Assembly: GCF_004134775.1 (NCBI RefSeq) | Contig: NZ_SDOZ01000002.1 | Coordinates: forward strand, 186,001 to 250,000 | DNA length: 64,000 nucleotides | Direction: 5' to 3' | Origin: Candidatus Borkfalkia ceftriaxoniphila | Lineage (GTDB): Bacteria; Bacillota; Clostridia; Christensenellales; Borkfalkiaceae | Shown: positions 1 to 8,521 of the stretch, one piece after another | How the letters are laid out: every line of letters begins with the position of its first letter | Numbering within the stretch: position 1 is the first letter of the stretch | Notes under the pieces: generated by a model | What the model was told of the DNA's origin: nothing | Databases searched by the model: none | Seen by the model: the letters and a program-made list of their open reading frames with translations, nothing else | Made by a program: the position numbers and the translations under genes

Positions 1-49
1 GGAAAAACGCCCGCGTAAATCGCTTTTCGGTGCCGAACCCCGAAAGAAT

Positions 50-92
50 AAGGCGGTTTTCCGAAGCGGTATAGCGCGGAAACCGCCTTTTT
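50..92 (+). terminator. Probable intrinsic terminator of a gene left of the window
   Basis: The arms AAGGCGGTTTTCCG (50-63) and CGGAAACCGCCTT (77-89) pair with a single bulged T and are followed by a T run on the plus strand. It would end a rightward transcript coming from outside the window. I see no coding region in 1-223. Confidence 0.55.
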
Positions 93-146
93 CGGTGGAA
101 AAACGGCGGCTGTTTCGGTCGTTTCGGGTGTTTTATTCGTGCGTTT

Positions 147-207
147 TTGCGCGCCCCCTTGTCCGCCGCGCGGAGCGCGGCGCTCGTATAGACAAGGGGG
201 CGCGCAA
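147..207. repeat. Long GC-rich inverted repeat (17-bp arms with a nested hairpin)
   Basis: Arms 147-163 and 191-207 are perfect 17-bp inverted repeats (TTGCGCGCCCCCTTGTC and its complement). Inside them CGCCGCGC and GCGCGGCG form a second stem. The element lies just past the 3' end of the leftward gene at 224. It has no T run on that gene's strand, so it is not a classical terminator for it. It may be a palindromic repeat family or a processing or stability hairpin. Confidence 0.6.
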
Positions 208-223
208 TGCTCTTTTAGGAAGA

Positions 224-919
224 TTAACGTACAAAAAGCCGAGGTTTAAGGCAAGCGGCTACGTCCTGTAAATCTTTATCTGTCATGATAAGTACTTTTA
301 AGCCGAGTTTGTCATATATTTTTTGAGTATATTCCTTGCTTTTTAGGTACTTCGGGTTACTTAATTCGTTATATTCTATATATAATTCGTAATCGGGTAA
401 GAAAAAATCAGGGTGTAAAGTTTTTGTTTCCCCGCTTTCTTCATCGCGATAATAGACGGGTTCTTCGTATTTAATGCGAATTTTGTTATTATATAGCCAG
501 CTACAAATAATTGCTTCTGCTCTGCTTCTAACTTTTCTTCCGTCGTCGCAGGTATAAATTAAATTACCATATTCGTCAAGAATTTCTGTTTCTGTACAAT
601 GTGTAATTCGTATATCGACGGAGCGATCCTTGTATTTGGCATAACAGGAACGACAAAAATGTTTGCCGTTGGAAGGCTCTCCACAGATTATACAAGTTAA
701 TTCCGAATTGTTCACATTTTCGGAATATCTAATAGCTTTACTTTTACATTCACAGGGTTTACCTGTTGTATGCCATTTGCCGCAGTTTGGGCATTGCTCG
801 ATTATTCCTTCTTTCATTTGTTGTGCGTGTTCCCTGCACAGCTTGTCTTTGCGAGCATTGCCGTACCATATGCTTGTGGGATTGCCACAAATCGGACAAG
901 TTGAATTTTCGTTTTTCAT
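224..919 (-). CDS. Zinc-ribbon protein with PD-(D/E)XK-like nuclease domain
   Basis: The protein has 231 residues. The N-terminal half carries several Cys pairs (C8/C11, C43/C46, C56/C58, C76/C79, C89/C92), which suggests two or three small zinc ribbons. The C-terminal half (about 130-215) has the order of a PD-(D/E)XK nuclease core: E135 in a helix, H-P-D at 169-171 after a strand, then E182-x-N184, followed by a hydrophobic strand. This is similar to Vsr-like or DUF559-type nucleases. I infer DNA binding and possibly cleavage; the in vivo role is unknown. The gene is visibly more AT-rich than its neighbours and sits beside a transposase, which suggests horizontal acquisition. It has its own promoter (951-979) and an AAGG-type ribosome site before ATG 919. 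Confidence 0.6.
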   Translation of the reverse strand: MKNENSTCPICGNPTSIWYGNARKDKLCREHAQQMKEGIIEQCPNCGKWHTTGKPCECKSKAIRYSENVNNSELTCIICGEPSNGKHFCRSCYAKYKDRSVDIRITHCTETEILDEYGNLIYTCDDGRKVRSRAEAIICSWLYNNKIRIKYEEPVYYRDEESGETKTLHPDFFLPDYELYIEYNELSNPKYLKSKEYTQKIYDKLGLKVLIMTDKDLQDVAACLKPRLFVR

Positions 920-950
920 GCGATTACCTTCTTTCTTTTATGATGATTAT

Positions 951-979
951 ATTTTATAATATGAGCAGTATTTTGTCAA
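951..979 (-). promoter_or_regulatory. Promoter of the nuclease-like gene
   Basis: On the minus strand TTGACA (974-979) is separated by 17 bp from TAAAAT (951-956), about 30 bp upstream of ATG 919. The -35 hexamer also coincides with the possible left end of the adjacent insertion sequence. Confidence 0.7.
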
Positions 980-1111
980 TATTTATAGTTTAAATTTCTT
1001 GTTGTGATATCGCAACAGATCGCGCGGCGATAAAAGCAGAAAACCTTTCCTTTTATCGGCTCAAAAGCTCCCCGCAGGGGTGATATACATTACATGAAGG
1101 AGGAAAAAACA

Positions 1112-2107
1112 ATGAACGAAAGAAGTTTAATAAGGCGGTGGAATTATCCGTATTCCCCGAAAGAAAAGGAAAAGGCATTGAAGCTGTTACAGCGTTCAAA
1201 CGTGCGTTTCGTTGCACACAGATACCACTGCACCGTTCAGACGGTCTATCGTTGGAAACGGAAATACGACGGCACGTTGGAAAGCCTTGCGAACGGTTCC
1301 CACCGTCCGCACACTATGCATCCGAACGCGCAGACGGACGAGGAGAAAAAGCATATCGCCGACTTAGTTCGTCGTAACCCGAATATAGGGCTGAATGAGT
1401 TGTACGGGAAACTGCGGCTGCATTACGCATATAAGCGTAACCCCGCAACGCTCTACCGCTATTTGCGGCGCTGCGGTTTTTACGAGCATAAGCGGAAGTA
1501 CATACCGTACAAGCCGAAGCCGTATGATACGCCCGAACATATCGGCGTAAAATGGCAATTTGACGTAAAGCACGTTCCGAAAGAGTGCGCGGCAAGTTCC
1601 GTACTCGAAGATGAGCATTTTTATCAATATACCGTGATAGACGAAACCACGCGCGAGCGGTTTATATATCCCTATCGGGAACAGATAGCGGATAACTCGG
1701 TCGATTGCATACGGCGGGCGATTTTGTTTTTCGGCTATAAGCCGCAAATCATACAGACGGACAACGGTTCGGAATTTACGTTTACACAGAAAGTGAAAGG
1801 CGGGCGGCAGCATACCTTTGACAAGTTCTGCGAGGAACAAGGCATTGAGCATAAAACGATAAAGCCGCGAACGCCCCGGCATAACGGAAAAGTCGAACGC
1901 TCCCACCGCTCGGACAACGAACGCTTTTACAAGTACTTGCGGTTTCATTCCTTTGATGATTTGAAAACGCAGATGAAAGCGTACCTGCGGCGGTCGAACA
2001 ATATCCCGATGAGCGTACTCAAAAGCAAGGACGGAAAAAGGAAGTGGCTCACGCCGAAAGAAAAGCGACGGGAATTACTCCTGCTCGATTGGGGCGTAAT
2101 TGAATAG
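1112..2107 (+). CDS. IS481-like DDE transposase (integrase core)
   Basis: 331 residues. An N-terminal helix-turn-helix (about 18-58, including VQTVYRWKRKYDG) is followed by a second HTH-like segment (80-125) and an rve integrase core with a DDE triad: D151 (WQFDVKH), D217 (QTDNGSEF) and E262 (PRHNGKVERSH). It would catalyse cut-and-join transposition of its element. I chose ATG 1112 rather than 1094 because AAGGAGG at 1097-1103 sits 8 bp before it and would lie inside the longer reading. The frame is intact, so the enzyme may be active. Hairpins at about 2132-2150 and 2178-2210 follow the gene and could end its transcript. Confidence 0.85.
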   Translation: MNERSLIRRWNYPYSPKEKEKALKLLQRSNVRFVAHRYHCTVQTVYRWKRKYDGTLESLANGSHRPHTMHPNAQTDEEKKHIADLVRRNPNIGLNELYGKLRLHYAYKRNPATLYRYLRRCGFYEHKRKYIPYKPKPYDTPEHIGVKWQFDVKHVPKECAASSVLEDEHFYQYTVIDETTRERFIYPYREQIADNSVDCIRRAILFFGYKPQIIQTDNGSEFTFTQKVKGGRQHTFDKFCEEQGIEHKTIKPRTPRHNGKVERSHRSDNERFYKYLRFHSFDDLKTQMKAYLRRSNNIPMSVLKSKDGKRKWLTPKEKRRELLLLDWGVIE

Positions 2108-2131
2108 TAATCCGAACGAATGAAACTGACA

Positions 2132-2152
2132 AGCCGCCGAACAGACGGCTTT
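2132..2152 (+). terminator. Probable terminator of the transposase gene
   Basis: AGCCGccgaacagaCGGCT followed by TTTT on the plus strand, about 25 bp after the stop. A second inverted repeat (AGGG...CCCT, 2178-2210, with a TTTT tail) follows. The rest of 2211-2336 is AT-rich; I see no gene in it. Confidence 0.5.
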
Positions 2153-2335
2153 TTCGGCGTACACGGAGAATAGAAAAAGAGGGTAAACCCTGCGGGGCTT
2201 GCCCTCTTTTGCCGTCGCTCGGTCGCTCCGCTCCCTCGCAAGGACGGGATTATTGAAGCATAAGGACGGTATTATTAAAAAATTTTGTAGAAATTATTAA
2301 AAAGTCATTGACAAATCAGCATATGAGAAAATGTC

Positions 2336-2367
2336 GAAAAAAGAGACCGTTGATCAAAACGGCCTCT
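2336..2367 (-). terminator. Terminator of the V-ATPase operon
   Basis: On the minus strand AGAGGCCGTT-ttgatc-AACGGTCTCT (2342-2367) forms a 10-bp stem with one G-U pair and is followed by a T run. It starts 5 bp after the ntpD stop. Confidence 0.85.
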
Positions 2368-2372
2368 TTTTG

Positions 2373-3017
2373 TTATTGATTTGCGTTCTTTGCCTCGATC
2401 ATATCCTTGACTTTCATCAACCGCGTCAACCCCGCGCGCTCGTTTTCTTCCAGTTTCATGGAAATATAGCGGATGGTTTCCTCCAGATCGGGAATGAGCA
2501 CGTACTCCAGCGCGTTGACGCGCCGCTTGCTCCGTTCGATCTCCACGGCGAGCATGCGCAGGATCTTTTCCTGTTCCGCGAGCCGCACGAGTTTATCGAG
2601 TACTTCGCCGGCAAGTTCCACGGCGTAGTCCGCCTCGCTGGTGACGTCCACATAGGAATAAGGCAGCGGAGAAGATGCGTCTTTGCGCTCTTCCAGAACG
2701 ATCTTCGGCACTTCCAGATTCATGAAGTTGCCGAGGCCGCACCCGGGCTCGACGGAAACGGAGGGCATGGAAAACAAAAGTTCGATGTCCTTTTTGGGCA
2801 TCAGTCCGCGCGCCAGCGAAAACTGTTTCAGAACGCGCACGACGTCCCCTTCCGTTTCGGCGCGAAGTTTTTTGATCTCGCGCGCGAGCACGGAAAAGCG
2901 CCGCACCATTTCGTCGGTCTTGTCTTTCAATAACTTGTGTCCGCGCTGCGCCGTTTTGAGCCGTGCTTTCAGTTTCTTCAACTCCATGCGCGTGGGATTT
3001 TTATTGAGCCTTGCCAA
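2373..3017 (-). CDS. ntpD: V-type ATP synthase subunit D
   Basis: 214 residues, the normal size for V-ATPase subunit D. It begins MARLNKNPTRMELKKLKARL, the conserved N-terminus of the family, and is predicted to form two long helices at the ends that pair as the central rotor shaft inside the A3B3 head. The gene is last in the operon, 4 bp after ntpB, and is followed directly by a terminator. Its role is to couple ATP hydrolysis in A/B to rotation of the membrane ring. Identification rests on the N-terminal motif, length and position. Confidence 0.95.
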   Translation of the reverse strand: MARLNKNPTRMELKKLKARLKTAQRGHKLLKDKTDEMVRRFSVLAREIKKLRAETEGDVVRVLKQFSLARGLMPKKDIELLFSMPSVSVEPGCGLGNFMNLEVPKIVLEERKDASSPLPYSYVDVTSEADYAVELAGEVLDKLVRLAEQEKILRMLAVEIERSKRRVNALEYVLIPDLEETIRYISMKLEENERAGLTRLMKVKDMIEAKNANQ

Positions 3018-3021
3018 AATT

Positions 3022-4392
3022 TTACTCCCGATAGTACTTTTCGATATATTGTTCTTTGATGCGTTTGAGTTCCGATTTCGGCAGCCCGCTCAAAAGTTTC
3101 CACCCGAGATCAAGCGTTTCTTCGATGGAACGGTTGGCAGAAAAACCTTGCGAAACATATTCTTTTTCGAACTTTTCGGCAAAATCCGCGTACAACTTGT
3201 CGATCTTGGAGAGGACCGCCTCGCCCAAGATCGCGGAAAGTTCCTTCGCTTCCTTGCCGCGCGCATACGCCGAAAACAGTTGGTTCATCGTGTCCGCGTG
3301 GTCTTCGCGCGTCTTGCCCGCGCCGATGCCCTTATCCTTTAAACGGGAGAGGGAAGGCAGCACGTCGACGGGCGGGTTCACGCCCTTTTTATACAGTTCG
3401 CGCGACAAGATGATCTGCCCCTCGGTGATATAGCCCGTAAGATCGGGAATGGGGTGCGTCTTGTCGTCCTCGGGCATGGTGAGAATGGGGATCTGCGTAA
3501 TGGAGCCTTGTTTGCCGCGGATGCGCCCCGCGCGCTCATAGAGCGAGGCGAGGTCGGTATACAGATACCCCGGGTAGCCGCGCCGCCCCGGCACTTCCTT
3601 GCGCGCCGCCGAAACTTCGCGCAGCGCCTCGCAGTAGTTGGTGATATCGGTGAGAATGACGAGAACGTGCATCCCCAGTTCGTAAGCGAGGTATTCCGCC
3701 GCGGTGAGCGCCATGCGCGGCGTGGCGATACGCTCGATGGCGGGATCGTTGGCAAGATTGGTAAAGAGCACCGTGCGCGAGATCGCGCCCGTCTTTTTGA
3801 AATCCTGCACGAAATATTCTGCCTCTTCGTACGTGATGCCGATGGCGGCGAACACGACGGCGAATTTTTCGTCGCCTTTCAGCACGCGAGCCTGCCGCGC
3901 GATCTGCGCCGCAAATTCTGCGTGCGGCAGACCGCTCATGCTGAACACGGGCAGTTTCTGTCCGCGCACGAGCGTATTCAGTCCGTCGATGGCGGAAACG
4001 CCCGTCTGGATAAACTCGTTGGGATAATCGCGCGCCGCGGGATTGAGCGGTTCCCCGTTCACGTCCATGCGCTTATCTGCAATGACGGGCGCGCTCCCGT
4101 CGCGCGGGCGCCCCATGCCGTCGAACACGCGGCCGAGCATATCTTCGGAAACGGAAAGTTCCAGGCTGCGCCCCAGAAATTTGGCGCGGCTGGTTGAGAT
4201 CTGCAAGCCCTGCGAACTTTCGAACAACTGCACGAGCGCCTTGTCGCGGTGCACTTCCAGCACTTTTCCGTGACGGACTTCGCCGTCCTTTTGCACGATC
4301 TCCACGAGTTCGTTGTACTTCACGCCCTCGACGCCCTCCACCAGAAGGAGAGGCCCGACGACTTCTTTGATGGTCTTGTACTCTTTAAACAT
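3022..4392 (-). CDS. ntpB: V-type ATP synthase subunit B (non-catalytic)
   Basis: 456 residues, typical length. It has the family core ([20 protein letters not shown] near 150) in which the Walker A lysine loop is missing, as expected for the regulatory B subunit. Other conserved blocks are [39 protein letters not shown] and the C-terminal [15 protein letters not shown]. It alternates with three A subunits in the soluble head and binds nucleotide non-catalytically. Its start overlaps the end of ntpA by 8 bp, which points to translational coupling. Confidence 0.97.
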   Translation of the reverse strand: MFKEYKTIKEVVGPLLLVEGVEGVKYNELVEIVQKDGEVRHGKVLEVHRDKALVQLFESSQGLQISTSRAKFLGRSLELSVSEDMLGRVFDGMGRPRDGSAPVIADKRMDVNGEPLNPAARDYPNEFIQTGVSAIDGLNTLVRGQKLPVFSMSGLPHAEFAAQIARQARVLKGDEKFAVVFAAIGITYEEAEYFVQDFKKTGAISRTVLFTNLANDPAIERIATPRMALTAAEYLAYELGMHVLVILTDITNYCEALREVSAARKEVPGRRGYPGYLYTDLASLYERAGRIRGKQGSITQIPILTMPEDDKTHPIPDLTGYITEGQIILSRELYKKGVNPPVDVLPSLSRLKDKGIGAGKTREDHADTMNQLFSAYARGKEAKELSAILGEAVLSKIDKLYADFAEKFEKEYVSQGFSANRSIEETLDLGWKLLSGLPKSELKRIKEQYIEKYYRE

Positions 4393-6145
4393 GTTCCCCT
4401 CCGCCGAGCCCGTGCATGGCTTCGTTCATTTCTTTGGATATCTCGTCGAAACGGGCAAGATCCTTTTCCTCGATGTATTTCGCGCGGCCGATCTTTTCGC
4501 GGACGGGAAGTTCCAGAACGTCGTCGAGGCGCGCGCCCTTTTCCACGGCTTCCAGCCCCAAGCGGTTGAAATCATAGATGAGCCGCAGCATTTTACACTG
4601 TTTGGCGATGGAAGTATAGGTATCCGTTTCGTGAAAGGCGTTCTGATGGAGAAAGTCTTCGCGGATGATCTTCGCCGTTTCCATGGTCATGCGGTCGCGT
4701 CCCGAGAGCGAGTCCGCGCCGATGAGGCGCACGATCTCGTCGAGTTCCGCCTCTTCCTGCAATACGTGCATGGCGAACGCGCGCAGTTTGATGAAATCGT
4801 TGGACGCGTGCAATGTATACCAGTCAGACAGTCGGTCGGCGTACAGAGAGTAACTCACCAGCCAGTCGATGGCAGGGAAGTGGCGCTTATAGGCGAGATT
4901 CGCCGAAAGCCCCCAAAAGACCTTAACGATGCGCAGCGTCGCCTGCGACACGGGTTCGGAAAGATCGCCGCCCGCGGGCGAGACCGCGCCGATCGCCGTG
5001 ACCGAGCCGACGCGCCCGTCTTTTCCCAGCGTGCGGACGATGCCCGCGCGCTCGTAAAATTCCGCCAGACGGCTGGAAAGATAGGCGGGATAGCCCTCCT
5101 CGCCGGGCATCTCCTCCAATCTTCCGCTCATTTCGCGCAGAGCCTCCGCCCAGCGGGAAGTCGAATCCGCCATGATGGCGACGTTCATGCCCATATCGCG
5201 GAAATATTCCGCGATGGTGATGCCCGTATAAATGGACGCCTCGCGCGCCGCCACGGGCATATCGGAAGTATTCGCGATGAGGACCGTGCGTTTCATCAGC
5301 GGCTCGCCCGTTTTGGGATCTTTGAGGGCGGGAAACTCGTTGAGAACGTCAGTCATCTCGTTGCCGCGCTCGCCGCATCCGATATAGACGATGATATCCG
5401 CGTCCGCCCATTTCGCCAACTGATGCTGCACCACCGTCTTGCCGCTGCCGAACGGCCCGGGGACGGCGGCGACGCCGCCCTTGGCGATGGGAAAGAGCGT
5501 GTCTATGACGCGCTGCCCCGTGATCATGGGCATATCGGGCGTCATTTTTTCGCGGTAAGGCCGCCCCTTTCTGACGGGCCAGCGTTGCAGCATACAGATC
5601 TCGCGCTCGCCCTTTTCGGTAGAAACGACGGCGATCGTCTCGGTAATATTGAAATCGCCTTTTTCGATTCTGACGATCTTACCCTGCACGCCGTAAGGCA
5701 CCATGATCTTATGCGCGACGATGGACGTTTCCTGTACGGTACCCAAAAAATCGCCGCTTTGCACTTCGTCGCCGGCCTCTACGCACGGCTCGAACCGCCA
5801 GATCTTCTCGTGATCGAGATTGGTCATGGAAATGCCGCGGGTGATGCGGTCGCCGTACGATTCAAAAATGCGTTCCAAAGGCCTTTGTATCCCGTCGAAA
5901 ATTTCGCCGATGACGCCCGGCGCGAGTTCCACCGACAGCGGCGCGCCCGTGCTCTCCACTTCTTCCCCGGGACCTAAGCCCGAAGTTTCTTCATAGACCT
6001 GAATGGACGCCTGATCGCCGCGCAGTTCGATGATCTCGCCGATCAGTTTCTTTTCGCTGACGCGCACGACGTCGTACATCTTGCTGTCCGCCATGTTTTC
6101 CGCCACGATCAGCGGGCCCGATACTTTAATGATCTTTCCTTTCAT
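4385..6145 (-). CDS. ntpA: V-type ATP synthase subunit A (catalytic)
   Basis: 586 residues, typical for the catalytic A subunit. The P-loop GPFGSGKT is at 230-237, followed by the [10 protein letters not shown] and [13 protein letters not shown] (here AREASIYTG) blocks and the catalytic-site region [22 protein letters not shown]. The non-homologous insertion of A subunits (about 115-190) is present. It hydrolyses or synthesises ATP in the A3B3 head. Its ATG overlaps the stop of ntpG in an ATGA arrangement, and it overlaps ntpB downstream. Confidence 0.98.
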   Translation of the reverse strand: MKGKIIKVSGPLIVAENMADSKMYDVVRVSEKKLIGEIIELRGDQASIQVYEETSGLGPGEEVESTGAPLSVELAPGVIGEIFDGIQRPLERIFESYGDRITRGISMTNLDHEKIWRFEPCVEAGDEVQSGDFLGTVQETSIVAHKIMVPYGVQGKIVRIEKGDFNITETIAVVSTEKGEREICMLQRWPVRKGRPYREKMTPDMPMITGQRVIDTLFPIAKGGVAAVPGPFGSGKTVVQHQLAKWADADIIVYIGCGERGNEMTDVLNEFPALKDPKTGEPLMKRTVLIANTSDMPVAAREASIYTGITIAEYFRDMGMNVAIMADSTSRWAEALREMSGRLEEMPGEEGYPAYLSSRLAEFYERAGIVRTLGKDGRVGSVTAIGAVSPAGGDLSEPVSQATLRIVKVFWGLSANLAYKRHFPAIDWLVSYSLYADRLSDWYTLHASNDFIKLRAFAMHVLQEEAELDEIVRLIGADSLSGRDRMTMETAKIIREDFLHQNAFHETDTYTSIAKQCKMLRLIYDFNRLGLEAVEKGARLDDVLELPVREKIGRAKYIEEKDLARFDEISKEMNEAMHGLGGGEHV

Positions 6146-6477
6146 TGCTCGTTCTTCTTCTCCTCTTGCGAAAGGATATCTATCCCCAACGCGCGCTCGG
6201 TCTCCCTCTTTAATATTTCGAATCCGTAGCCGTTGCTCCCGTTCATGGACGGAACGGGGATCACGACTGGATACGGGCTTTCCACAAAACGCGAGATCGT
6301 ATCGTCGATCTCTTTTGCCAAAACGTCCGTGACGTAGATGATCTGATATTCTTTGGAAAGGGTATGCAGCAATTCCCGCGCTTTCTCGGGCGATGCCGCG
6401 CTGTACGCGTCCATGCCGATCGCCTTAAAAACCAGAATGCTGTCCCCGTCCCCGATGATCGCCGTTTTACCCTTCAT
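6142..6477 (-). CDS. ntpG: V-type ATP synthase subunit F (rotor, NtpG)
   Basis: 111 residues from ATG 6477, matching the usual size of this small Rossmann-like subunit. The start [21 protein letters not shown] is the family's N-terminus, and [19 protein letters not shown] follows. A longer in-frame reading would begin inside ntpC at 6507 but has no family support. ATG 6477 has AGGGA just upstream and overlaps the ntpC stop by 11 bp. The subunit binds the D shaft and completes the central stalk. Confidence 0.93.
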   Translation of the reverse strand: MKGKTAIIGDGDSILVFKAIGMDAYSAASPEKARELLHTLSKEYQIIYVTDVLAKEIDDTISRFVESPYPVVIPVPSMNGSNGYGFEILKRETERALGIDILSQEEKKNEQ

Positions 6478-7447
6478 ACGTTTCCCTGATCCTCGCCCTA
6501 ACGGCATTTTTTTCGATCTGATTGTTCAGCCCCGACAAGATGATGCGCACGTTGGAAAGTTCCGCTTGTTTATAAAAACAATAGCGGACGAAAGGCTGTA
6601 CGCCCTCCGCTTCGTATCGCTCTTTTTTCAAAGAGGAGAGCGCGGCGCCGTCCGCGAGCCGCTCGAACCCGACGAGCGGTCTTCCCTCGGCAAAATCATC
6701 GAGCGCGGCGCCGATCAGTTTGCCCAAAGCCGAAAAACGGCTGTTTTCGCGTATCTTTTCGGGCGTCTCCTCCGCCAGAACGCGCAAATTTTCGTCCGTC
6801 AAAGAGCCGCCTTCGACGCGCATTTTCATCGTCTTCGCAAAGTTCCGCGCGCGGAGCGCCACGGCGATATTCGCCGCGTCCGCTTTTCGGCGGTTGATCT
6901 TACCGAGCGTCTTTTCCTTTTTGCTCAAAGCCGCGCGGTCGGCATACAGCGCACGGCGGAACAGGATCGCGATATTCTGCCCGTTCGCCTGCCCCGAAAG
7001 GAAAAGCGCGTCCGCCTCCCTGCACGCCGCGGAAAGCGGCGCGGGGAAAAGATCGTATTTATCCGCATAAATATTGTCCCGCATTTTATCGGCGCGGTAA
7101 AACCCGTCCGCGCCCAGCATGGGCGCGCAGTCTGTTTTCAGATACTTGCTCCGCACGATCGCTTCGGCGTTGTGGTAATCGTATTCCGCCAGAAGATAAC
7201 GGCACAGCGCCTCGCTCGGCGCCGTTTCGCGCACGAACGCGGTATAACGCCGCTCTTCCGCCTCGATGAGAAGGTCGGCTTCAAGCGCGGATGCAACGGT
7301 AACGCCGTTCCCGAAATTCACTTCCGACAGTATTTTCAGCGCGTCGTCCCCCGAGGCGCAGTCTACCATTCGGTTGAGCCGATCCGCGCCCAGAAGCGAC
7401 GCTTGCAGCGCAGACGCCCGCGCGTTGGCAAAGATAGCGTTCGTCAT
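6467..7447 (-). CDS. ntpC: V-type ATP synthase subunit C
   Basis: 326 residues, the normal length for bacterial/archaeal subunit C (d-type, vATP-synt_AC39). The sequence is mainly helical, with the family-typical N-terminus (TNAIFANARASALQASLLG) and the YDYHNAEAIVRSKYL block. It sits as a socket on the membrane rotor and joins the K ring to the D/F shaft. It starts 3 bp after the ntpE stop and overlaps ntpG. Confidence 0.93.
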   Translation of the reverse strand: MTNAIFANARASALQASLLGADRLNRMVDCASGDDALKILSEVNFGNGVTVASALEADLLIEAEERRYTAFVRETAPSEALCRYLLAEYDYHNAEAIVRSKYLKTDCAPMLGADGFYRADKMRDNIYADKYDLFPAPLSAACREADALFLSGQANGQNIAILFRRALYADRAALSKKEKTLGKINRRKADAANIAVALRARNFAKTMKMRVEGGSLTDENLRVLAEETPEKIRENSRFSALGKLIGAALDDFAEGRPLVGFERLADGAALSSLKKERYEAEGVQPFVRYCFYKQAELSNVRIILSGLNNQIEKNAVRARIRETYEG

Positions 7448-7450
7448 TCT

Positions 7451-8044
7451 TTACTCCGTTTTGCGCCCGTCGGAAAATAAAATTTCCACGACGTCGGATT
7501 CCAGCGAAACGCGGTCGGCGGCGATGAGCGCCTCGAAAGAAAGATCCTTATCGCACGTTTCGTTGGAAAGAAACAGTCCGCCCGCGAATGCGCCGTCTGC
7601 GCCGCCGAAACGCAGTTTGCGCGCGCGAAAGACGGGCAACGCCTCGGTTTCGCTTTGACTGAGCGGCGCGAAACGGGACAATACGACGGTATCGCCCTCC
7701 TCGGCGTTCTCTTCCAAAAGGCGGGATACGATCTCGGCGTAGCGCGCCTTGGGGAAATTTTGCGCCTTTTCAAGCGCGCGGGCGAATACCTCGTCGATAA
7801 GTTCTCGCTTGGCGCCGAGCACCTTTTTGCGTCCGTCCAGCCGCGCGACGGTTTCCCGTCGCTCCACGGTTGCGTCCGCCTCGTCCGCGAGCGCTTTGCG
7901 GGAAGACGTCAAAAGTTCTTCCGCCCATTTCTGCGCGGCGCTGATCCGCGTTGCCTGTTCCGCCTCCGCCGCCGCGCGCATTTCACTCGCTTTTTTCTCC
8001 GCATCTTCGAGGATGCGGGAGATCATGGCCGCTTTTCCTTCCAT
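7451..8044 (-). CDS. ntpE: V-type ATP synthase subunit E (peripheral stalk)
   Basis: 197 residues. A long charged N-terminal helix (about 5-85, rich in A, E, K and R) is followed by a small globular C-terminal part, the architecture of vATP-synt_E. With the NtpF subunit it forms the peripheral stator stalk that holds the A3B3 head against rotation. It lies 9 bp after ntpK and 3 bp before ntpC. Sequence similarity is modest, as is usual for E subunits, so operon position carries weight in the call. Confidence 0.9.
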   Translation of the reverse strand: MEGKAAMISRILEDAEKKASEMRAAAEAEQATRISAAQKWAEELLTSSRKALADEADATVERRETVARLDGRKKVLGAKRELIDEVFARALEKAQNFPKARYAEIVSRLLEENAEEGDTVVLSRFAPLSQSETEALPVFRARKLRFGGADGAFAGGLFLSNETCDKDLSFEALIAADRVSLESDVVEILFSDGRKTE

Positions 8045-8053
8045 AGCGCCACC

Positions 8054-8500
8054 TTATGCCGCCAACGTAAAGAGAAGCGAGATGACCAACCCGAAAATGG
8101 CGTAAGTTTCGACCATCGCGGGGAACATGATCAGTTTACCCGACAGTTTTTCGTCCTTCGCCACCGCATAGATACAACTGGTCGCCGCTTTGCCCTGAAA
8201 GATCGCGGAAACGAGCCCCGTAATCGCCAAAGGCATGACGGACGCGAATACCAGCCAGCCGCTTCCGACGCTCATGCCCGCAGTCACAGCGCCCTGTCCG
8301 ACCAGCGCCATGACAAAGCCGTAGATGCCCTGCGTCGCGGGCAAAAGGACAAGGATCATCACCTTGCTGAACTTTTTCGCGTCCTCCGCGAGCACGCCCG
8401 CAGCCGCGCTGCCCGTCTTGTACAGGCCGACGGCGGAACCTACGCCGCACAGCCCCGCGCAGATCGCCAATCCTAAAATTGCAATCGCTTCACCGCTCAT
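8054..8500 (-). CDS. ntpK: V-type ATP synthase subunit K, predicted sodium-binding rotor ring
   Basis: 148 residues with four hydrophobic helices: a duplicated two-helix proteolipid with one ion site per monomer. The residues that bind sodium in Enterococcus hirae NtpK (L61, T64, Q65, Q110, E139) all have counterparts at a constant offset of eight: L53, T56 and Q57 (in LPATQG), Q102 (IFQGK) and E131 (MVETYA). The carboxylate E131 is the transport residue. I therefore infer a sodium-translocating enzyme; this rests on recalled family knowledge and direct residue counting. Confidence 0.95.
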   Translation of the reverse strand: MSGEAIAILGLAICAGLCGVGSAVGLYKTGSAAAGVLAEDAKKFSKVMILVLLPATQGIYGFVMALVGQGAVTAGMSVGSGWLVFASVMPLAITGLVSAIFQGKAATSCIYAVAKDEKLSGKLIMFPAMVETYAIFGLVISLLFTLAA

Positions 8501-8521
8501 AATTTTGTTACCTCCGATAGT

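Larger units (their letters stand above)
974..2313. mobile_element. Possible insertion sequence around the DDE transposase (ends uncertain)
   Basis: The transposase gene is clear, but the ends are not. The best terminal inverted repeat candidate is TGTCAAT...AATTTCT at 974-1000, facing its imperfect complement ending at 2313 (ATTGACA at 2307-2313). That would give an element of about 1.34 kb with a TGT...ACA border typical of IS481/IS3-like elements. I see no convincing target duplication. The 5' gap (980-1111) also contains an imperfect palindrome at 1000-1017 and a CGATAAAA/TTTTATCG hairpin. Confidence 0.35.

Noticed and set aside
4313..5977. Long plus-strand frame of about 554 codons across ntpA
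   Set aside because: It is the complement of a conserved catalytic subunit; Arg/His-rich composition and no start signal mark it as a shadow frame. The same applies to other long plus-strand frames over the V-ATPase and sugar loci.
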